Positions 1 to 8,572 are shown, numbered from the stretch's first letter. The stretch is 34,730 nucleotides of DNA from Betaproteobacteria bacterium (GCA_947467435.1 CANIIA010000019.1:1-34730); one strand, 5' to 3'. Notes: generated by a model not told the origin, from the sequence alone. Numbers and translations: made by a program.

Positions 1-2
1 AA

Positions 3-122
3 GTGCCACTCACCGATGTCGTACTTGCGATGCAAAAATCTTCGGTGGCATTTGAAGCAACACTCCAAATTCGTAATAAGGTCATTAAGGCCTACGAAGA
101 TATTCGGAACATGCCGGTTTAA
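3..122 (+). CDS. fliE: FliE, flagellar hook-basal body protein (3' end only)
   Basis: This is the C-terminal 39 residues of FliE, cut by the left edge of the window. FliE links the MS ring to the proximal rod in the periplasm. Visible are the stretch [18 protein letters not shown] and the ending [16 protein letters not shown], both typical of the FliE C-terminus (helical, ending in EIMRMPV-like residues). The stop codon TAA is at 120-122, and fliF starts 24 bases later. This fliE-fliF order is the usual one in beta- and gammaproteobacteria. The gene start and its promoter lie outside the window. Confidence 0.93.
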   Translation: MPLTDVVLAMQKSSVAFEATLQIRNKVIKAYEDIRNMPV

Positions 123-145
123 CGCTGGGCTAAGAGGAATAGAAC

Positions 146-2026
146 ATGGCTGCTGTAATGCAAAATGCTTCAACCACCACACCCGGACAAGCGGAGGCGG
201 GCACCAGTCTCGCGCCTGCGACAGCGGCCGGATTGCCTGCAACGGTGCCTGCCACCGGTGTGCAAACGGTGATCAGCAATTTGAATGATGTCTTTCGTCA
301 GGCTGCCGTACGTAAAGCCATGCCGGCGATTGCCGTGATCATTGCGCTTGCGTTGTTGGGCGCCATTTATGCTTGGGTGCAAGAAACACCTTATCGCGCT
401 GTGTTTCCTGGCATGGCAGATGCTGATCAGCAAAGTGCACTTGAAATTTTAAAAACCGCGAACATGAAGCCGCGTATCGATGCAGGCACGGGACAGCTGT
501 CAGTGCCGGCAGGTAAGTATCACGAAGCGCGTATTTTGTTGGCCTCGCAGGGTGTGCCTAAGCAACAAACGCGTGGTGTTTTGGATTCGCTTAAAGATCA
601 ATCCGCGATGACCACCAGTCAGTTCATGGAACAAGCACGCTACTCAGCGGCGATCGAACAAGAATTGGCCAAAAGTATTGGGCAAATTTCTACCATTCAG
701 AGTGCGCGCGTGCATTTAGCGCAAACCAAACAAAGCGTGTTTGTGCGCGAACGTACACCAGTCAAAGCTTCTGTGGTGGTCACGCCATTTAATGGCCGCG
801 TCGTTGCGCCCACCCAAGTTCAGGCCATTGTGCATTTGGTGGCCTCGAGCGTGCCGTACTTGTCCGCCGATGATGTGTCGGTGGTGGATAATTTAGGAAA
901 TTTGCTGACGCGTCGTGCAGCAGATGCCGGCATGGGTTTAACCACTGCGCAAGTCGAGCACAAGCAACAAATTGAAGAAACGTATCGTAATCGGATCGTG
1001 CAGTTGCTCGAACCGGTCGTGGGTGAGGGCAATGTGCGCTCGCAAGTGGATCTGGTGGTGAATTTCACGCAAGTAGAAACCACCTCGGAAGACTTTGATG
1101 TGCGTAAAGAGGGCTCCAAAACGCGTTCGGAAATGCTGTCTGAAGAGCGTAGCTCTGTGCTCGATCCATCGGGTGTTCCAGGAGCGCTTTCCAATACGCC
1201 GCCGCCTGAGCCTCAGACCAACACCGACACCAAGCCAAGCACCGAAGGTAAAGACACGCGTGGTGCAGTCAATAGTAAGTCGACACGTAACTACGAGCTA
1301 GATAAAGTCGTTCGCCATGTGAAGAATCAAACCGGTGTGCTTGAGCGTGTGTCCGTGGCGGTGGTGATTAAAGAGCGTGCGCCTGTCAATAAAGACACCA
1401 AAGATGCTAAGGACGCAAAAGATGCAAAGGGTGCAGCTGACACCGAGGGCGGTTACACCAAAGAAGAGATTGAGCGCTTACAAGGGTTAGTGCGTGGTGT
1501 GGTGGGCTTTGATGAAAAGCGCGGTGACTCGGTGACGATTGTGCCGGCAAAATTTGAAGTCGGTCCCGGCCCTGGTTCGATGATTCCTTGGTACGAAAAC
1601 GACATGGTGGTGAGTAGCTTAAAAGTGGGCTTAGCGACGTTTGTTCTGATCGCGTTACTCTTTACCGTGGTGCGTCCAGTGGTGCGTGCTTATTTGCCAC
1701 AGCCACCTGCACCCGTGACAGCGCTTGCTGGTCCTGAGGGTGCAGAAACACAAGCCTTGCCGGGCGAAGCCGGTGCGGCGGACGCCGAATCAGGTGAGGG
1801 GCAAGAAGGTGGTGTGTCGATGGCCGAAGGCGAAACGCTGGATGACTTTAAAGCGCGCCTCAAAGCATCTGCGGCGCCAAAAAAATCGAGTATCTCAGCG
1901 GATATGTTAGACACAGCGAACACGTATGATGACAAAGTGGCGTTGATTCGTATGCTGGTACAAGAAGATTCGGGTCGTGTGGCGAGCGTATTGAAGGGCA
2001 TGATCAAACGGGATTTAGCCGGTTAA
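146..2026 (+). CDS. fliF: FliF, flagellar MS-ring protein
   Basis: FliF forms the inner-membrane MS ring that houses the export gate and carries the rotor protein FliG. The 626-residue protein is slightly long for the family. It has an alanine/threonine-rich N-terminal tail of about 50 residues and a first membrane helix near residues 53-73. The ring-building motifs follow, including KSIGQISTIQSARVHLA and VRERTPVKASVVVT. A second membrane helix lies near 490-515, and the C-terminal FliG-binding tail ends in DDKVALIRMLVQEDSGRVAS. A lysine/aspartate/alanine repeat (KDTKDAKDAKDAKG) lies near 417-432 in the periplasmic loop. The start ATG has GAGG about 8 bases upstream. The C-terminal segment is repeated in the next gene, which is not normal for this operon. 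Confidence 0.97.
   Translation: MAAVMQNASTTTPGQAEAGTSLAPATAAGLPATVPATGVQTVISNLNDVFRQAAVRKAMPAIAVIIALALLGAIYAWVQETPYRAVFPGMADADQQSALEILKTANMKPRIDAGTGQLSVPAGKYHEARILLASQGVPKQQTRGVLDSLKDQSAMTTSQFMEQARYSAAIEQELAKSIGQISTIQSARVHLAQTKQSVFVRERTPVKASVVVTPFNGRVVAPTQVQAIVHLVASSVPYLSADDVSVVDNLGNLLTRRAADAGMGLTTAQVEHKQQIEETYRNRIVQLLEPVVGEGNVRSQVDLVVNFTQVETTSEDFDVRKEGSKTRSEMLSEERSSVLDPSGVPGALSNTPPPEPQTNTDTKPSTEGKDTRGAVNSKSTRNYELDKVVRHVKNQTGVLERVSVAVVIKERAPVNKDTKDAKDAKDAKGAADTEGGYTKEEIERLQGLVRGVVGFDEKRGDSVTIVPAKFEVGPGPGSMIPWYENDMVVSSLKVGLATFVLIALLFTVVRPVVRAYLPQPPAPVTALAGPEGAETQALPGEAGAADAESGEGQEGGVSMAEGETLDDFKARLKASAAPKKSSISADMLDTANTYDDKVALIRMLVQEDSGRVASVLKGMIKRDLAG
1892..2014 (+). repeat. Tandem duplication, copy A (FliG-binding tail inside fliF)
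   Basis: These 41 codons at the end of fliF encode the FliG-binding tail. They align without gaps to 2309-2431 in the next gene, with 32 of 41 residues identical by my count. Similarity is also visible in the DNA, for example in the shared run tatgatgacaaagt. The two copies lie 417 bases apart in the same orientation. Confidence 0.88.
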
Positions 2027-2044
2027 TCGGCGTGAAGTCATTGT

Positions 2045-2437
2045 ATGGATGAGATGATTGTCGATGTGTCGAAGTTTTCTCTGGTCGCATTGATCTTGTT
2101 CATCTTGTGGTTAGCTGTATTACGTCCAATCATGCGTAAGACGGCGCCGCGTCAACCGGTGATTGTGCAGATTCCTCAGCGGCTCTTGAAGGCCCCCGTA
2201 GGTAATGACGAAGCATCGGGTGATTTGCAGGACCCCGAAAAATCGGAAGCAGAGCAGTTAGAAGAATTTAAGCAAAAGTTGCAGTCCTCCAAACAAAAAA
2301 AGCCGACGATCTCGGCTGAGATGTTGGATACCGCAGCTTCGTATGATGACAAAGTTGCGTTGGTGCGTATGCTGGTGTCGAGTGATTCGGCGCGTGTTGC
2401 AAGCGTACTGAAGAATATGATCAAGAACGATGAATAG
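2045..2437 (+). CDS. FliF C-terminal-like small membrane protein (extra copy of membrane helix 2 and FliG-binding tail)
   Basis: This 130-residue protein has one membrane helix near residues 10-30 (FSLVALILFILWLAVLRPIM), a charged linker, then a tail ISAEMLDTAASYDDKVALVR that continues to the end. It matches the last quarter of FliF in order: helix, variable linker, and the FliG-binding tail with 32 of 41 residues identical. All of the periplasmic ring domains are absent. In FliF this tail binds the N-terminal domain of FliG, so I infer that the small protein could bind FliG at the membrane. It sits 18 bases after fliF and directly abuts fliG, so the three are probably co-transcribed. Starts at 2045 and 2054 are both possible, each with a weak ribosome site. 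No frameshift is needed, and the linker has diverged, which argues for a retained gene rather than a recent assembly error. Confidence 0.85.
   Translation: MDEMIVDVSKFSLVALILFILWLAVLRPIMRKTAPRQPVIVQIPQRLLKAPVGNDEASGDLQDPEKSEAEQLEEFKQKLQSSKQKKPTISAEMLDTAASYDDKVALVRMLVSSDSARVASVLKNMIKNDE
2309..2431 (+). repeat. Tandem duplication, copy B (FliG-binding tail in the small FliF-like gene)
   Basis: This is the second copy of the 41-codon segment found at 1892-2014. The nine amino-acid differences are mostly conservative (D/E, T/S, I/V, G/A), as expected if the reading frame stayed under selection after duplication. Confidence 0.88.
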
Positions 2438-2446
2438 GTGAGTGTG

Positions 2447-3517
2447 ATGGCTGAAGCGAAACAAAAAGATGATGATGCACCCAACGGTTCTGCGCCGATG
2501 AGCGAGGCCCTGCGTGCTGAGCTTGCGCAGATCACCAACATGCAACGCGCAGCGATTTTGATGCTGTTGTTGGGCGAGCAAGAAGCGGCCAATATCATTC
2601 AGTATCTCAACCCAAAAGAAGTGCAGCCTTTGGGTGCGGCAATGGTTTCTGTTGCCGATATTTCGCAAGATGCCATTAGCGCGGTGCTGGACGATTTTAT
2701 TTCGACGATCAAGAACCAAACCTATCTTGGTTTGGAAGTGAATGATTATGTTGAGTCGGTGCTTAAAAAAGCGCTTGGACCAGACAAGGCGGCTTCGGTG
2801 TTGGGACGCATCATGCCGGGTAACTCGAGCCGCGGTTTAGATATCTTGCGCTGGATGGATTCTCGGTCGATTGCTGAGATGATTCGTGGCGAGCACCCAC
2901 AAGTGGTGGCGATTATTTTGTCGGTGTTGGATTCGGAAATCGCTGCAGACGTGTTGAATTTTCTACCAGCTGAAAATCGCCCTGAAATTGTCTCGCGCGT
3001 AGCGAATTTGGATACCGTTCCGCCTGCAGCGATGCAAGAACTTGAAGCGGTGTTGAAGCAACAATTTGCGGCCAATGCCGCGGGTGCTTCATCAAGTTTT
3101 GGTGGTGTCAAAGCGGCCGCAAAAATCTTGAACTTCACCAAGACTTCTCCATTGGCTGGCATTCTCAGCGGTGTTGAGCAATCGGATAGTGAACTGGCCA
3201 TGAAGATTCAAGACAACATGTTTACATTCGATAATCTCGCGGGTTGTGATAACCGTAGCATTCAGGTGTTGATGCGCGCAGTAGAGCCGGATTTGTTAAT
3301 GGTTGGACTCAAAGGTGCAGACGAAACAGTCAAATCAAAATTCTTTGACAACATGTCTTCGCGCGCACGCTCGATGTTTATCGATGACATGGAAGCCAAG
3401 GGGCCGATGCGCTTGGCCGATGTGGAAGAAGCACAGAAGCAAATCATGCGTCAGGCCCGTAAGTTGTCTGACACGGGTGAGATGGTGTTGGCGGGTGGTG
3501 GTGACGACTTTGTCTGA
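2447..3517 (+). CDS. fliG: FliG, flagellar rotor/switch protein
   Basis: FliG is the rotor subunit that couples stator force to rotation and connects the MS ring (FliF) to FliM. The N-terminal part MQRAAILMLLLGEQEAANII is the FliF-binding domain. The middle domain carries the EHPQ motif (RGEHPQVVAIILSVL) that contacts FliM. The C-terminal domain contains the charged torque helix region (KSKFFDNMSSRARSMFIDDM), and the protein ends in DDFV. I prefer ATG 2447 (356 residues) because AGGTG lies 6 bases upstream. The GTG at 2438, right after the previous stop, would add three residues and has no clear ribosome site. The FliF-binding domain has two potential partners here, FliF and the small FliF-like protein. 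Confidence 0.97.
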   Translation: MAEAKQKDDDAPNGSAPMSEALRAELAQITNMQRAAILMLLLGEQEAANIIQYLNPKEVQPLGAAMVSVADISQDAISAVLDDFISTIKNQTYLGLEVNDYVESVLKKALGPDKAASVLGRIMPGNSSRGLDILRWMDSRSIAEMIRGEHPQVVAIILSVLDSEIAADVLNFLPAENRPEIVSRVANLDTVPPAAMQELEAVLKQQFAANAAGASSSFGGVKAAAKILNFTKTSPLAGILSGVEQSDSELAMKIQDNMFTFDNLAGCDNRSIQVLMRAVEPDLLMVGLKGADETVKSKFFDNMSSRARSMFIDDMEAKGPMRLADVEEAQKQIMRQARKLSDTGEMVLAGGGDDFV

Positions 3518-4604
3518 TCAACGGGCACGTGCCCCCAAAAAAGATTGGCTCCAAGCCAATAGCTTGGCTCCGCACGCGCAGCGTCATGGATTTTCTGGGC
3601 AATGGGGCGAGGTGCCTGGTGTGCATGCGTTTCAAGCCGATCCGCTGCTCGATGGCGAGTCGATCGAACCAACACCACAAGAACTGAGCGCTGCGTTTGT
3701 TGCAACGCCGACCGTGAATGCAGATTTGCAGGCCCCTGAATCTGATACTTTGGCGCCGCATACGTTATCCAATGAACAAGTATCGGACGCTTTAGCACAC
3801 AGTCCAGAGGGTATGACCGACGCTGCATCAGCGTTGGTGCCATCGGTCGCGAGCGAACACGCCAGTCCAAGCACTGCTGTCGCAAGTGCCGCCGAATTAC
3901 AAGCGCAGTGGGACGCTGGATTTGCTGCTGGATTAGCGCAGGCGCAAGCACAGTTTGCAGAGGAACGGATCAGTTTAGACAATGCGCACGCCGATGCATT
4001 TGCCGCAGAGCACGCGCGTATCGCAGAATTTTTAGCGGCCTTAGAAAAAGCAGCGCGAGACTTGCAACAGTTTGCCGTGCCAATCGAGCGCTTGAGTTTG
4101 CACTTGGCACAACAGCTTGTGCGTGGTGAGCTCAGTCAATCGGGCCAAGCAATTAAGCGCTTGGTCACCGGATGTTTGGCTACCCTTGAGCCGCGTACGC
4201 AAGCACGTCTGATGTTGCATCCACAAGATTTGTTGCAATACCAATCGATCGTACCCAATCCACCTGAGCACATCAGCTTGCATGCCGATGAAGGCTTGCG
4301 TCAGGGTAGCGTGCGGTTGTTGATGGACGATGGTGCAGTTGAGGATTTGATTGAGCATCGACTCGATGCGCTAGCCCAATCATTGTTGGGACCAGTCGCG
4401 GGACAGGAGCACACCACGACAAGCGCTGCAGCGCAGGATGCAATGACCGCAACGCAAGCGAGTCCTACAACACATGAAACGTCATCGACACCCACGCATG
4501 AAGCACAAGCATCAGAGCCAGCGGTGGATCCCGATCCGAATGTGATTAGCGATGCCGTGTATGTGAGCACGCCGCCAAATGACGCGCCGAGTATGCATCC
4601 ATGA
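3510..4604 (+). CDS. fliH: FliH, flagellar export ATPase regulator
   Basis: FliH binds and regulates the export ATPase FliI and docks it at the C ring through FliN. The recognisable core (about residues 130-290) contains LQAQWDAGFAAGLAQAQAQF, a helical alanine/glutamate-rich stretch, and the C-terminal FLiH/HrpE-like region with LEPRTQARLMLHPQDLL and LHADEGLRQGSVRLL. At about 364 residues it is much longer than most FliH proteins. It has a low-complexity N-terminal part and a disordered Thr/Ser/Ala/Pro tail of about 70 residues. The start is uncertain: no ATG is suitable, and TTG 3510, overlapping the end of fliG, is my choice, with GTG 3495, 3498 and 3501 as alternatives. Its stop overlaps the fliI start as ATGA. 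Confidence 0.85.
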   Translation: MSDQRARAPKKDWLQANSLAPHAQRHGFSGQWGEVPGVHAFQADPLLDGESIEPTPQELSAAFVATPTVNADLQAPESDTLAPHTLSNEQVSDALAHSPEGMTDAASALVPSVASEHASPSTAVASAAELQAQWDAGFAAGLAQAQAQFAEERISLDNAHADAFAAEHARIAEFLAALEKAARDLQQFAVPIERLSLHLAQQLVRGELSQSGQAIKRLVTGCLATLEPRTQARLMLHPQDLLQYQSIVPNPPEHISLHADEGLRQGSVRLLMDDGAVEDLIEHRLDALAQSLLGPVAGQEHTTTSAAAQDAMTATQASPTTHETSSTPTHEAQASEPAVDPDPNVISDAVYVSTPPNDAPSMHP

Positions 4605-5932
4605 AAATAGCCATCGATCCGTTGATTGATGATGCGATTCGTCGTACGCGAGTGTCGGAACCTACCTCGTGCGGTCGATTGATCCGTATGGTTGGATTGA
4701 CACTCGAGGCGCGCGGTATTCGTGCCCCGGTTGGCGCGTTGTGTAGTGTTGAAGGTGCAGGCGGTGCGCGCGTTGAAGCTGAAGTGGTGGGCTTTAACGA
4801 CACGGCCACCTTGTTAATGCCGTTTGATGAACCTGCCGGGATTGGTCCGGGTGCCACGGTGCGTGTGTTAAGTGCTGCACCCAAGGTGCAAGTCGGCATG
4901 GGTTTACTCGGCAGAATTATTGATGGTCGTGGTGTGCCGTTGGATGGCAAGCCCGCGGCTGCAGGCGATGCGGCTTTAGGATTAAAAGGCGAAGCCATTA
5001 ATCCCTTAGAGCGCGGGCCAATTAAAGACGTGTTGGACACCGGTGTGAAAGCCATCAACACCGTACTCACATTGGGTCGTGGACAGCGTATTGGGTTGAT
5101 GGCCGGATCGGGCGTCGGTAAAAGCGTGCTGCTCGGCATGCTGACGCGATACACCAAAGCCGATGCTGTGGTGATTGGCTTGATTGGTGAACGTGGACGC
5201 GAGGTGAATGAATTTATTCATGAATCACTCGGCCCCGAAGGCTTAGCCAAATCTGTGGTGGTGGCAGCGCCTGCCAATGTGTCGCCAGTGTTGCGCTTAA
5301 AAGCAGCCAACTTGGCCCACTTGGTTGCCGAACATTTTCGTGATCAAGGTAAAAGCGTTTTGTTGTTGATTGATAGTTTGACGCGTGTTGCACACGCCCA
5401 ACGTGAAATTGGATTGGCGGTGGGCGAGCCCCCGACCGCCAAAGGCTATCCGCCCTCGGTGTTTGCGTTATTACCGACGCTGATTGAACGTGCAGGTGTT
5501 GGGCGACATGGCAAAGGTGCGATCACAGCGGTCTACACCGTGTTGATGGAAAACGATGATCCATCCGATCCGATTTTGGATATTGCGCGCGCTTCCCTCG
5601 ATGGTCAGGTCATGCTGTCTCGGTCTTTGGCTGATGCGGCGCATTACCCTGCGATTGACTTAACCGGATCGATTTCTCGTGTGATGCAATCGATTGTGTC
5701 TCCGGATGCATTGAAGTCGGCGAATCGTTTTCGTCGACTGTGGAGTTTGTTTCAGCAAAATCGCGATTTGATTGAAGCGGGCGCTTATCACGCTGGCTCA
5801 AATCCAGAGTTAGATCTGGCGATTGCCTTACGCCCGGCGATGGAAGGGTTTTTACGCCAAGACATGCATGAAAGCGTGGAGTATCGCGACGCGATGGCGA
5901 ACCTAAACAGCGTGATCGCTGGTGCGGCATGA
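4601..5932 (+). CDS. fliI: FliI, flagellum-specific export ATPase
   Basis: FliI is the cytoplasmic hexameric ATPase of the flagellar type III export apparatus, related to the F1 beta subunit. The Walker A motif AGSGVGKS is at about residues 168-175 and the Walker B region SVLLLIDSLTRVAHAQREIG at about 252-271. The family signature around TVLMENDDPSDPILDIARAS is present, followed by the C-terminal helical domain. Its length (443 residues) is normal. Four-base overlaps with fliH upstream and fliJ downstream point to translational coupling, as expected for a FliH-FliI-FliJ complex. Confidence 0.97.
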   Translation: MKIAIDPLIDDAIRRTRVSEPTSCGRLIRMVGLTLEARGIRAPVGALCSVEGAGGARVEAEVVGFNDTATLLMPFDEPAGIGPGATVRVLSAAPKVQVGMGLLGRIIDGRGVPLDGKPAAAGDAALGLKGEAINPLERGPIKDVLDTGVKAINTVLTLGRGQRIGLMAGSGVGKSVLLGMLTRYTKADAVVIGLIGERGREVNEFIHESLGPEGLAKSVVVAAPANVSPVLRLKAANLAHLVAEHFRDQGKSVLLLIDSLTRVAHAQREIGLAVGEPPTAKGYPPSVFALLPTLIERAGVGRHGKGAITAVYTVLMENDDPSDPILDIARASLDGQVMLSRSLADAAHYPAIDLTGSISRVMQSIVSPDALKSANRFRRLWSLFQQNRDLIEAGAYHAGSNPELDLAIALRPAMEGFLRQDMHESVEYRDAMANLNSVIAGAA

Positions 5933-6372
5933 GTGCGGTGCGAACATGGATGTTGCTGGCCGATCGTGCCGAAGCAAAAGCGCGAGAAGCGCTGGCCGAG
6001 GTGGTGCGCTTGCAACGGATCTTGGATGCCTTCGAGACGCCTGCAGAGCGCTTGCGCGAATTACATGCGGATTACTGTGAACGTTTGCATCGCATTTCGG
6101 ATACGCCACGTCCGATGAGCGAGGCCTTAAACCTCAGGCGCTTTATCGAACATATCGAAGGTTTGCAGGCAGATTTAGAACGCAAACGCTTGGCAGCGGC
6201 AGCGGCGGTGGCGACGGCACGCGAAACGCACGCCAAAGTTGAACAAGAACACACACGGATGCGCGGATTGGCCGATCGCGCTAATGAAAAAATTCGCCGT
6301 GCAGCGCAAGTCGCTGAAACGCGTCAGATGGATGCCTTGGGCGTGGCCCGATTTAACCTCGGGCGGCGATAG
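5929..6372 (+). CDS. fliJ: FliJ, flagellar export chaperone/stalk
   Basis: FliJ is a small coiled-coil protein that inserts into the FliI hexamer and helps escort substrates to the export gate. The 147-residue product is almost wholly helical and charged (LADRAEAKAREALAEVVRLQ, then VATARETHAKVEQEHTRMRG), which fits the family in length and pattern. It is called mainly on its place after fliI and its coiled-coil character. It starts in the ATGA overlap with fliI and is the last gene of the flagellar run: no fliK, fliL or fliM follows, so the cluster is either split or ends here. Confidence 0.9.
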   Translation: MSAVRTWMLLADRAEAKAREALAEVVRLQRILDAFETPAERLRELHADYCERLHRISDTPRPMSEALNLRRFIEHIEGLQADLERKRLAAAAAVATARETHAKVEQEHTRMRGLADRANEKIRRAAQVAETRQMDALGVARFNLGRR

Positions 6373-6736
6373 CCTCACGTCTTTGACTGAATGGGCTGGG
6401 CCCAAGCGCGCCACCGGAGTAATGCCCCCGCCATTTTCATATAAAGCATTAATAATCAATTAGTTAAAATTATCCAACGGATGTTGATTGACGTTGGGCC
6501 CGATTGCATCAAACAAAAGCAAGCCGATTGCCTGCGGATTTGCGAGTGCGATACGCGTTGCGAAATTTGGGTTATTTCGACAGTTGATGAGATGCAGGGA
6601 TTGACCCAGCTAGCAGAAAATAGTTTAATTGCGTCAAGTAGCTACGTTAGTTATTTGCGATATTTTTCGATCTCTGTGTTACCCTCGCGTTGGCCGGCGC
6701 AGAAGGTGGCCGTGTCGTATTCCCGGGAGACATGGC
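6373..6736 (+). other. Intergenic region after the flagellar operon
   Basis: This is 364 bases without a convincing gene. Open frames in it lack coding character and ribosome sites. An AT-rich stretch near 6450-6475 and the segment TTGCGA (6656) with GTTACC 17 bases later (6679) could be a weak sigma-70 promoter for the next gene. Two GGGCCC palindromes (near 6400 and 6497) are present, but I see no terminator with a T run. Confidence 0.5.
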
Positions 6737-7336
6737 GTGTTAAGCGAATCTTTGAGCGTGCGAGAGTTTGGTGATGTGACTTACCTGGCTTTGGTCGGTG
6801 GTCTGATGGTATCGGGCGGCATGCTCGGTGGTGTCACCAACTTTTATCTTTCTGAACGACGTCAAGTCAACCCAACGACCTTGGGTCGAGAATTGCTGAT
6901 CGGCATTATTTGCGCGATTACTGTGCCGCTGTTTTTGGATTTGCTCTCTAGTCCCCTACTGACTGCACGTAAAACTGCCGCACTCGAGCATTTGAGTTTG
7001 TTTGCCGTGGTGGTGGTTTACACCATTGCAATGCGACGGTTGTTTTTTATCGAAGTTCGTCAAGCGGTACAGAAAGAAGTGATCGAATCTGGTCTATCTT
7101 TTCTGGATATCGAAATTTTGCGCGGATTAGAGCGCCGTCCGATCGCACCGGGAGGCGTGCCAGATTTGCCTCCTGACCTACGTGTATCTCAAACGCGCAT
7201 TGCATCGCGGCTGCAAATGATGATGGACCGTGGTTTGGTCGCTGCGCGTTTGGATGAGCAAAATCGTAGCGAGCTGTATGTCACTGCAGAAGGTTGGGCT
7301 TCGCTCAATCGCACATTGCAAAGCGCGGCGGAATAA
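6737..7336 (+). CDS. Membrane protein with C-terminal winged-helix-like domain
   Basis: I do not recognise the family by name. The protein (199 residues) has three hydrophobic segments in its first half: near YLALVGGLMVSGGMLGGVTN, LLIGIICAITVPLFLDLL and LFAVVVVYTIAMRRLFF. Its second half is soluble and reads like a winged helix of the MarR type (RVSQTRIASRLQMMMDRGLV followed by a basic wing and a helix with AEGWASL). The GTG start at 6737 is chosen because GGGAG lies 7 bases upstream. An upstream ATG at 6629 would add a non-hydrophobic, poorly conserved-looking leader. A membrane-bound regulator or sensor is an inference. It stands directly before the FleQ-like gene and may be co-transcribed with it. 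Confidence 0.75.
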   Translation: MLSESLSVREFGDVTYLALVGGLMVSGGMLGGVTNFYLSERRQVNPTTLGRELLIGIICAITVPLFLDLLSSPLLTARKTAALEHLSLFAVVVVYTIAMRRLFFIEVRQAVQKEVIESGLSFLDIEILRGLERRPIAPGGVPDLPPDLRVSQTRIASRLQMMMDRGLVAARLDEQNRSELYVTAEGWASLNRTLQSAAE

Positions 7337-7405
7337 GACCATGCATCTGGCCTGCGCACTCACTGCGTGTTGCGCCATGTCCTTCGCGATTTCGCGGGGT
7401 GAACG

Positions 7406-8572
7406 ATGATCATCGGCAGTAGTGCACCCACGCAAGCCTTGCGCGCGTTGATCAAGCGGATTGCGGCCTCTTCGGCCACGGTGATGGTCAACGGCGAAAG
7501 TGGTACGGGTAAAGAGTTGGTCGCGCAGTCGATTCATCACACCTCAGCGCGCTCGCAACGTGCGCTGGTGCCAGTCAATTGCGCAGCTATTCCTAAAGAT
7601 TTACTTGAAAGCGAGCTCTTTGGTCATCGCAAAGGCGCTTTTTCGGGTGCGATTGCCGATCGCGTTGGGCGCTTTGAACTCGCCAATGGTGGCACGTTAT
7701 TTTTAGATGAAATCGGCGATATGTCTTTGGACATGCAAGCCAAGTTGTTGCGCGTATTGCAAGAAGGCGTGGTGGATCCAATCGGCGCGACTAAACCGGT
7801 CAAAGTGGATGTCCGGGTGATTGCGGCGACCCACCGCGATTTAGAAGCCGAGTGTGAAGCGGGTCGGTTTCGAGAGGATTTGTATTACCGACTCAATGTG
7901 ATTCCGGTATTGGTGCCGCCCTTGCGCGAACGCAGCGACGATGTGCCTGAGTTGGTTGAGCACTTTGCGCGTCGACATGCCTTGCCTGAGGCACGACCCA
8001 TCGCGATGGATGGTGCGTTTATGCATGCCATGCAGACGTATCACTGGCCTGGCAATGTGCGCGAGTTATCCAATCTTGTGAATCGCTTTAGTGCTTTGTT
8101 TTCGGGTCAACGAATTGGGTGCGCGACGGTGTCTCCGAGCATGTTGCCCAAAGCGTTTGCAGCGTTGTTACCGGCGATTGAAGCCATGCCTCAAGACGCA
8201 CCTGAGTTGCAACAAGCAAGCCTTACGGCATTGCCCGAGGCCAACGATGGTGCGCTAGAGCGGGCGTTGTTACCCGGCTTTCCTGCGCTCGAAGATGTTG
8301 CGCCGAATTCGGTTGAAGAGATTGTGTTGATTGCACAAGGCCATCGTGATTTTCCCGACGAGGGTGTGCCGATGAAAGCGCATTTGGCGGAGATGGAGCG
8401 CAATCTCATCATGAGCGCGTTAAGTCATGCTGGTGGCAATATTTCGCGCACTGCGCAGTTGTTGCAATTACAACGCACCACCCTGATTCAAAAAATGAAT
8501 AAGTTGCGTGCGGGTGGTGGTGGCGGTGCAGAAGCGTTAGCACTGGCGGCACGCGACTCGGTGGATGTGTAG
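7406..8572 (+). CDS. FleQ-like sigma-54-dependent transcriptional activator without N-terminal domain
   Basis: This is an AAA+ bacterial enhancer-binding protein that remodels sigma-54 RNA polymerase. Visible are Walker A GESGTGKE (30-37), the L1 loop GAFSGA (77-82, in place of the usual GAFTGA), Walker B GGTLFLDEIGD (about 95-105), ATHRDLE, the arginine-finger region FREDLYYRLNVIPV, WPGNVREL, and a Fis-type helix-turn-helix near the C-terminus (NISRTAQLLQLQRTTLIQKM). The helix-turn-helix resembles that of FleQ, the flagellar and c-di-GMP-responsive regulator. At 388 residues it lacks the roughly 120-residue FleQ N-terminal domain, and the upstream sequence has in-frame stops at 7334 and 7400. 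A GGGGTG ribosome site precedes the ATG. Its place after the flagellar genes suggests flagellar control, but this is inference. Confidence 0.9.
   Translation: MIIGSSAPTQALRALIKRIAASSATVMVNGESGTGKELVAQSIHHTSARSQRALVPVNCAAIPKDLLESELFGHRKGAFSGAIADRVGRFELANGGTLFLDEIGDMSLDMQAKLLRVLQEGVVDPIGATKPVKVDVRVIAATHRDLEAECEAGRFREDLYYRLNVIPVLVPPLRERSDDVPELVEHFARRHALPEARPIAMDGAFMHAMQTYHWPGNVRELSNLVNRFSALFSGQRIGCATVSPSMLPKAFAALLPAIEAMPQDAPELQQASLTALPEANDGALERALLPGFPALEDVAPNSVEEIVLIAQGHRDFPDEGVPMKAHLAEMERNLIMSALSHAGGNISRTAQLLQLQRTTLIQKMNKLRAGGGGGAEALALAARDSVDV

Noticed and set aside
6494..6512. Sigma-54-like TTGGGCCCGATTGCA
   Set aside because: GG and GC are separated by 8 bases instead of 10.
6481..6774. 97-residue open frame after the flagellar operon
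   Set aside because: Irregular composition, no ribosome site, and overlap with the better supported start at 6737.
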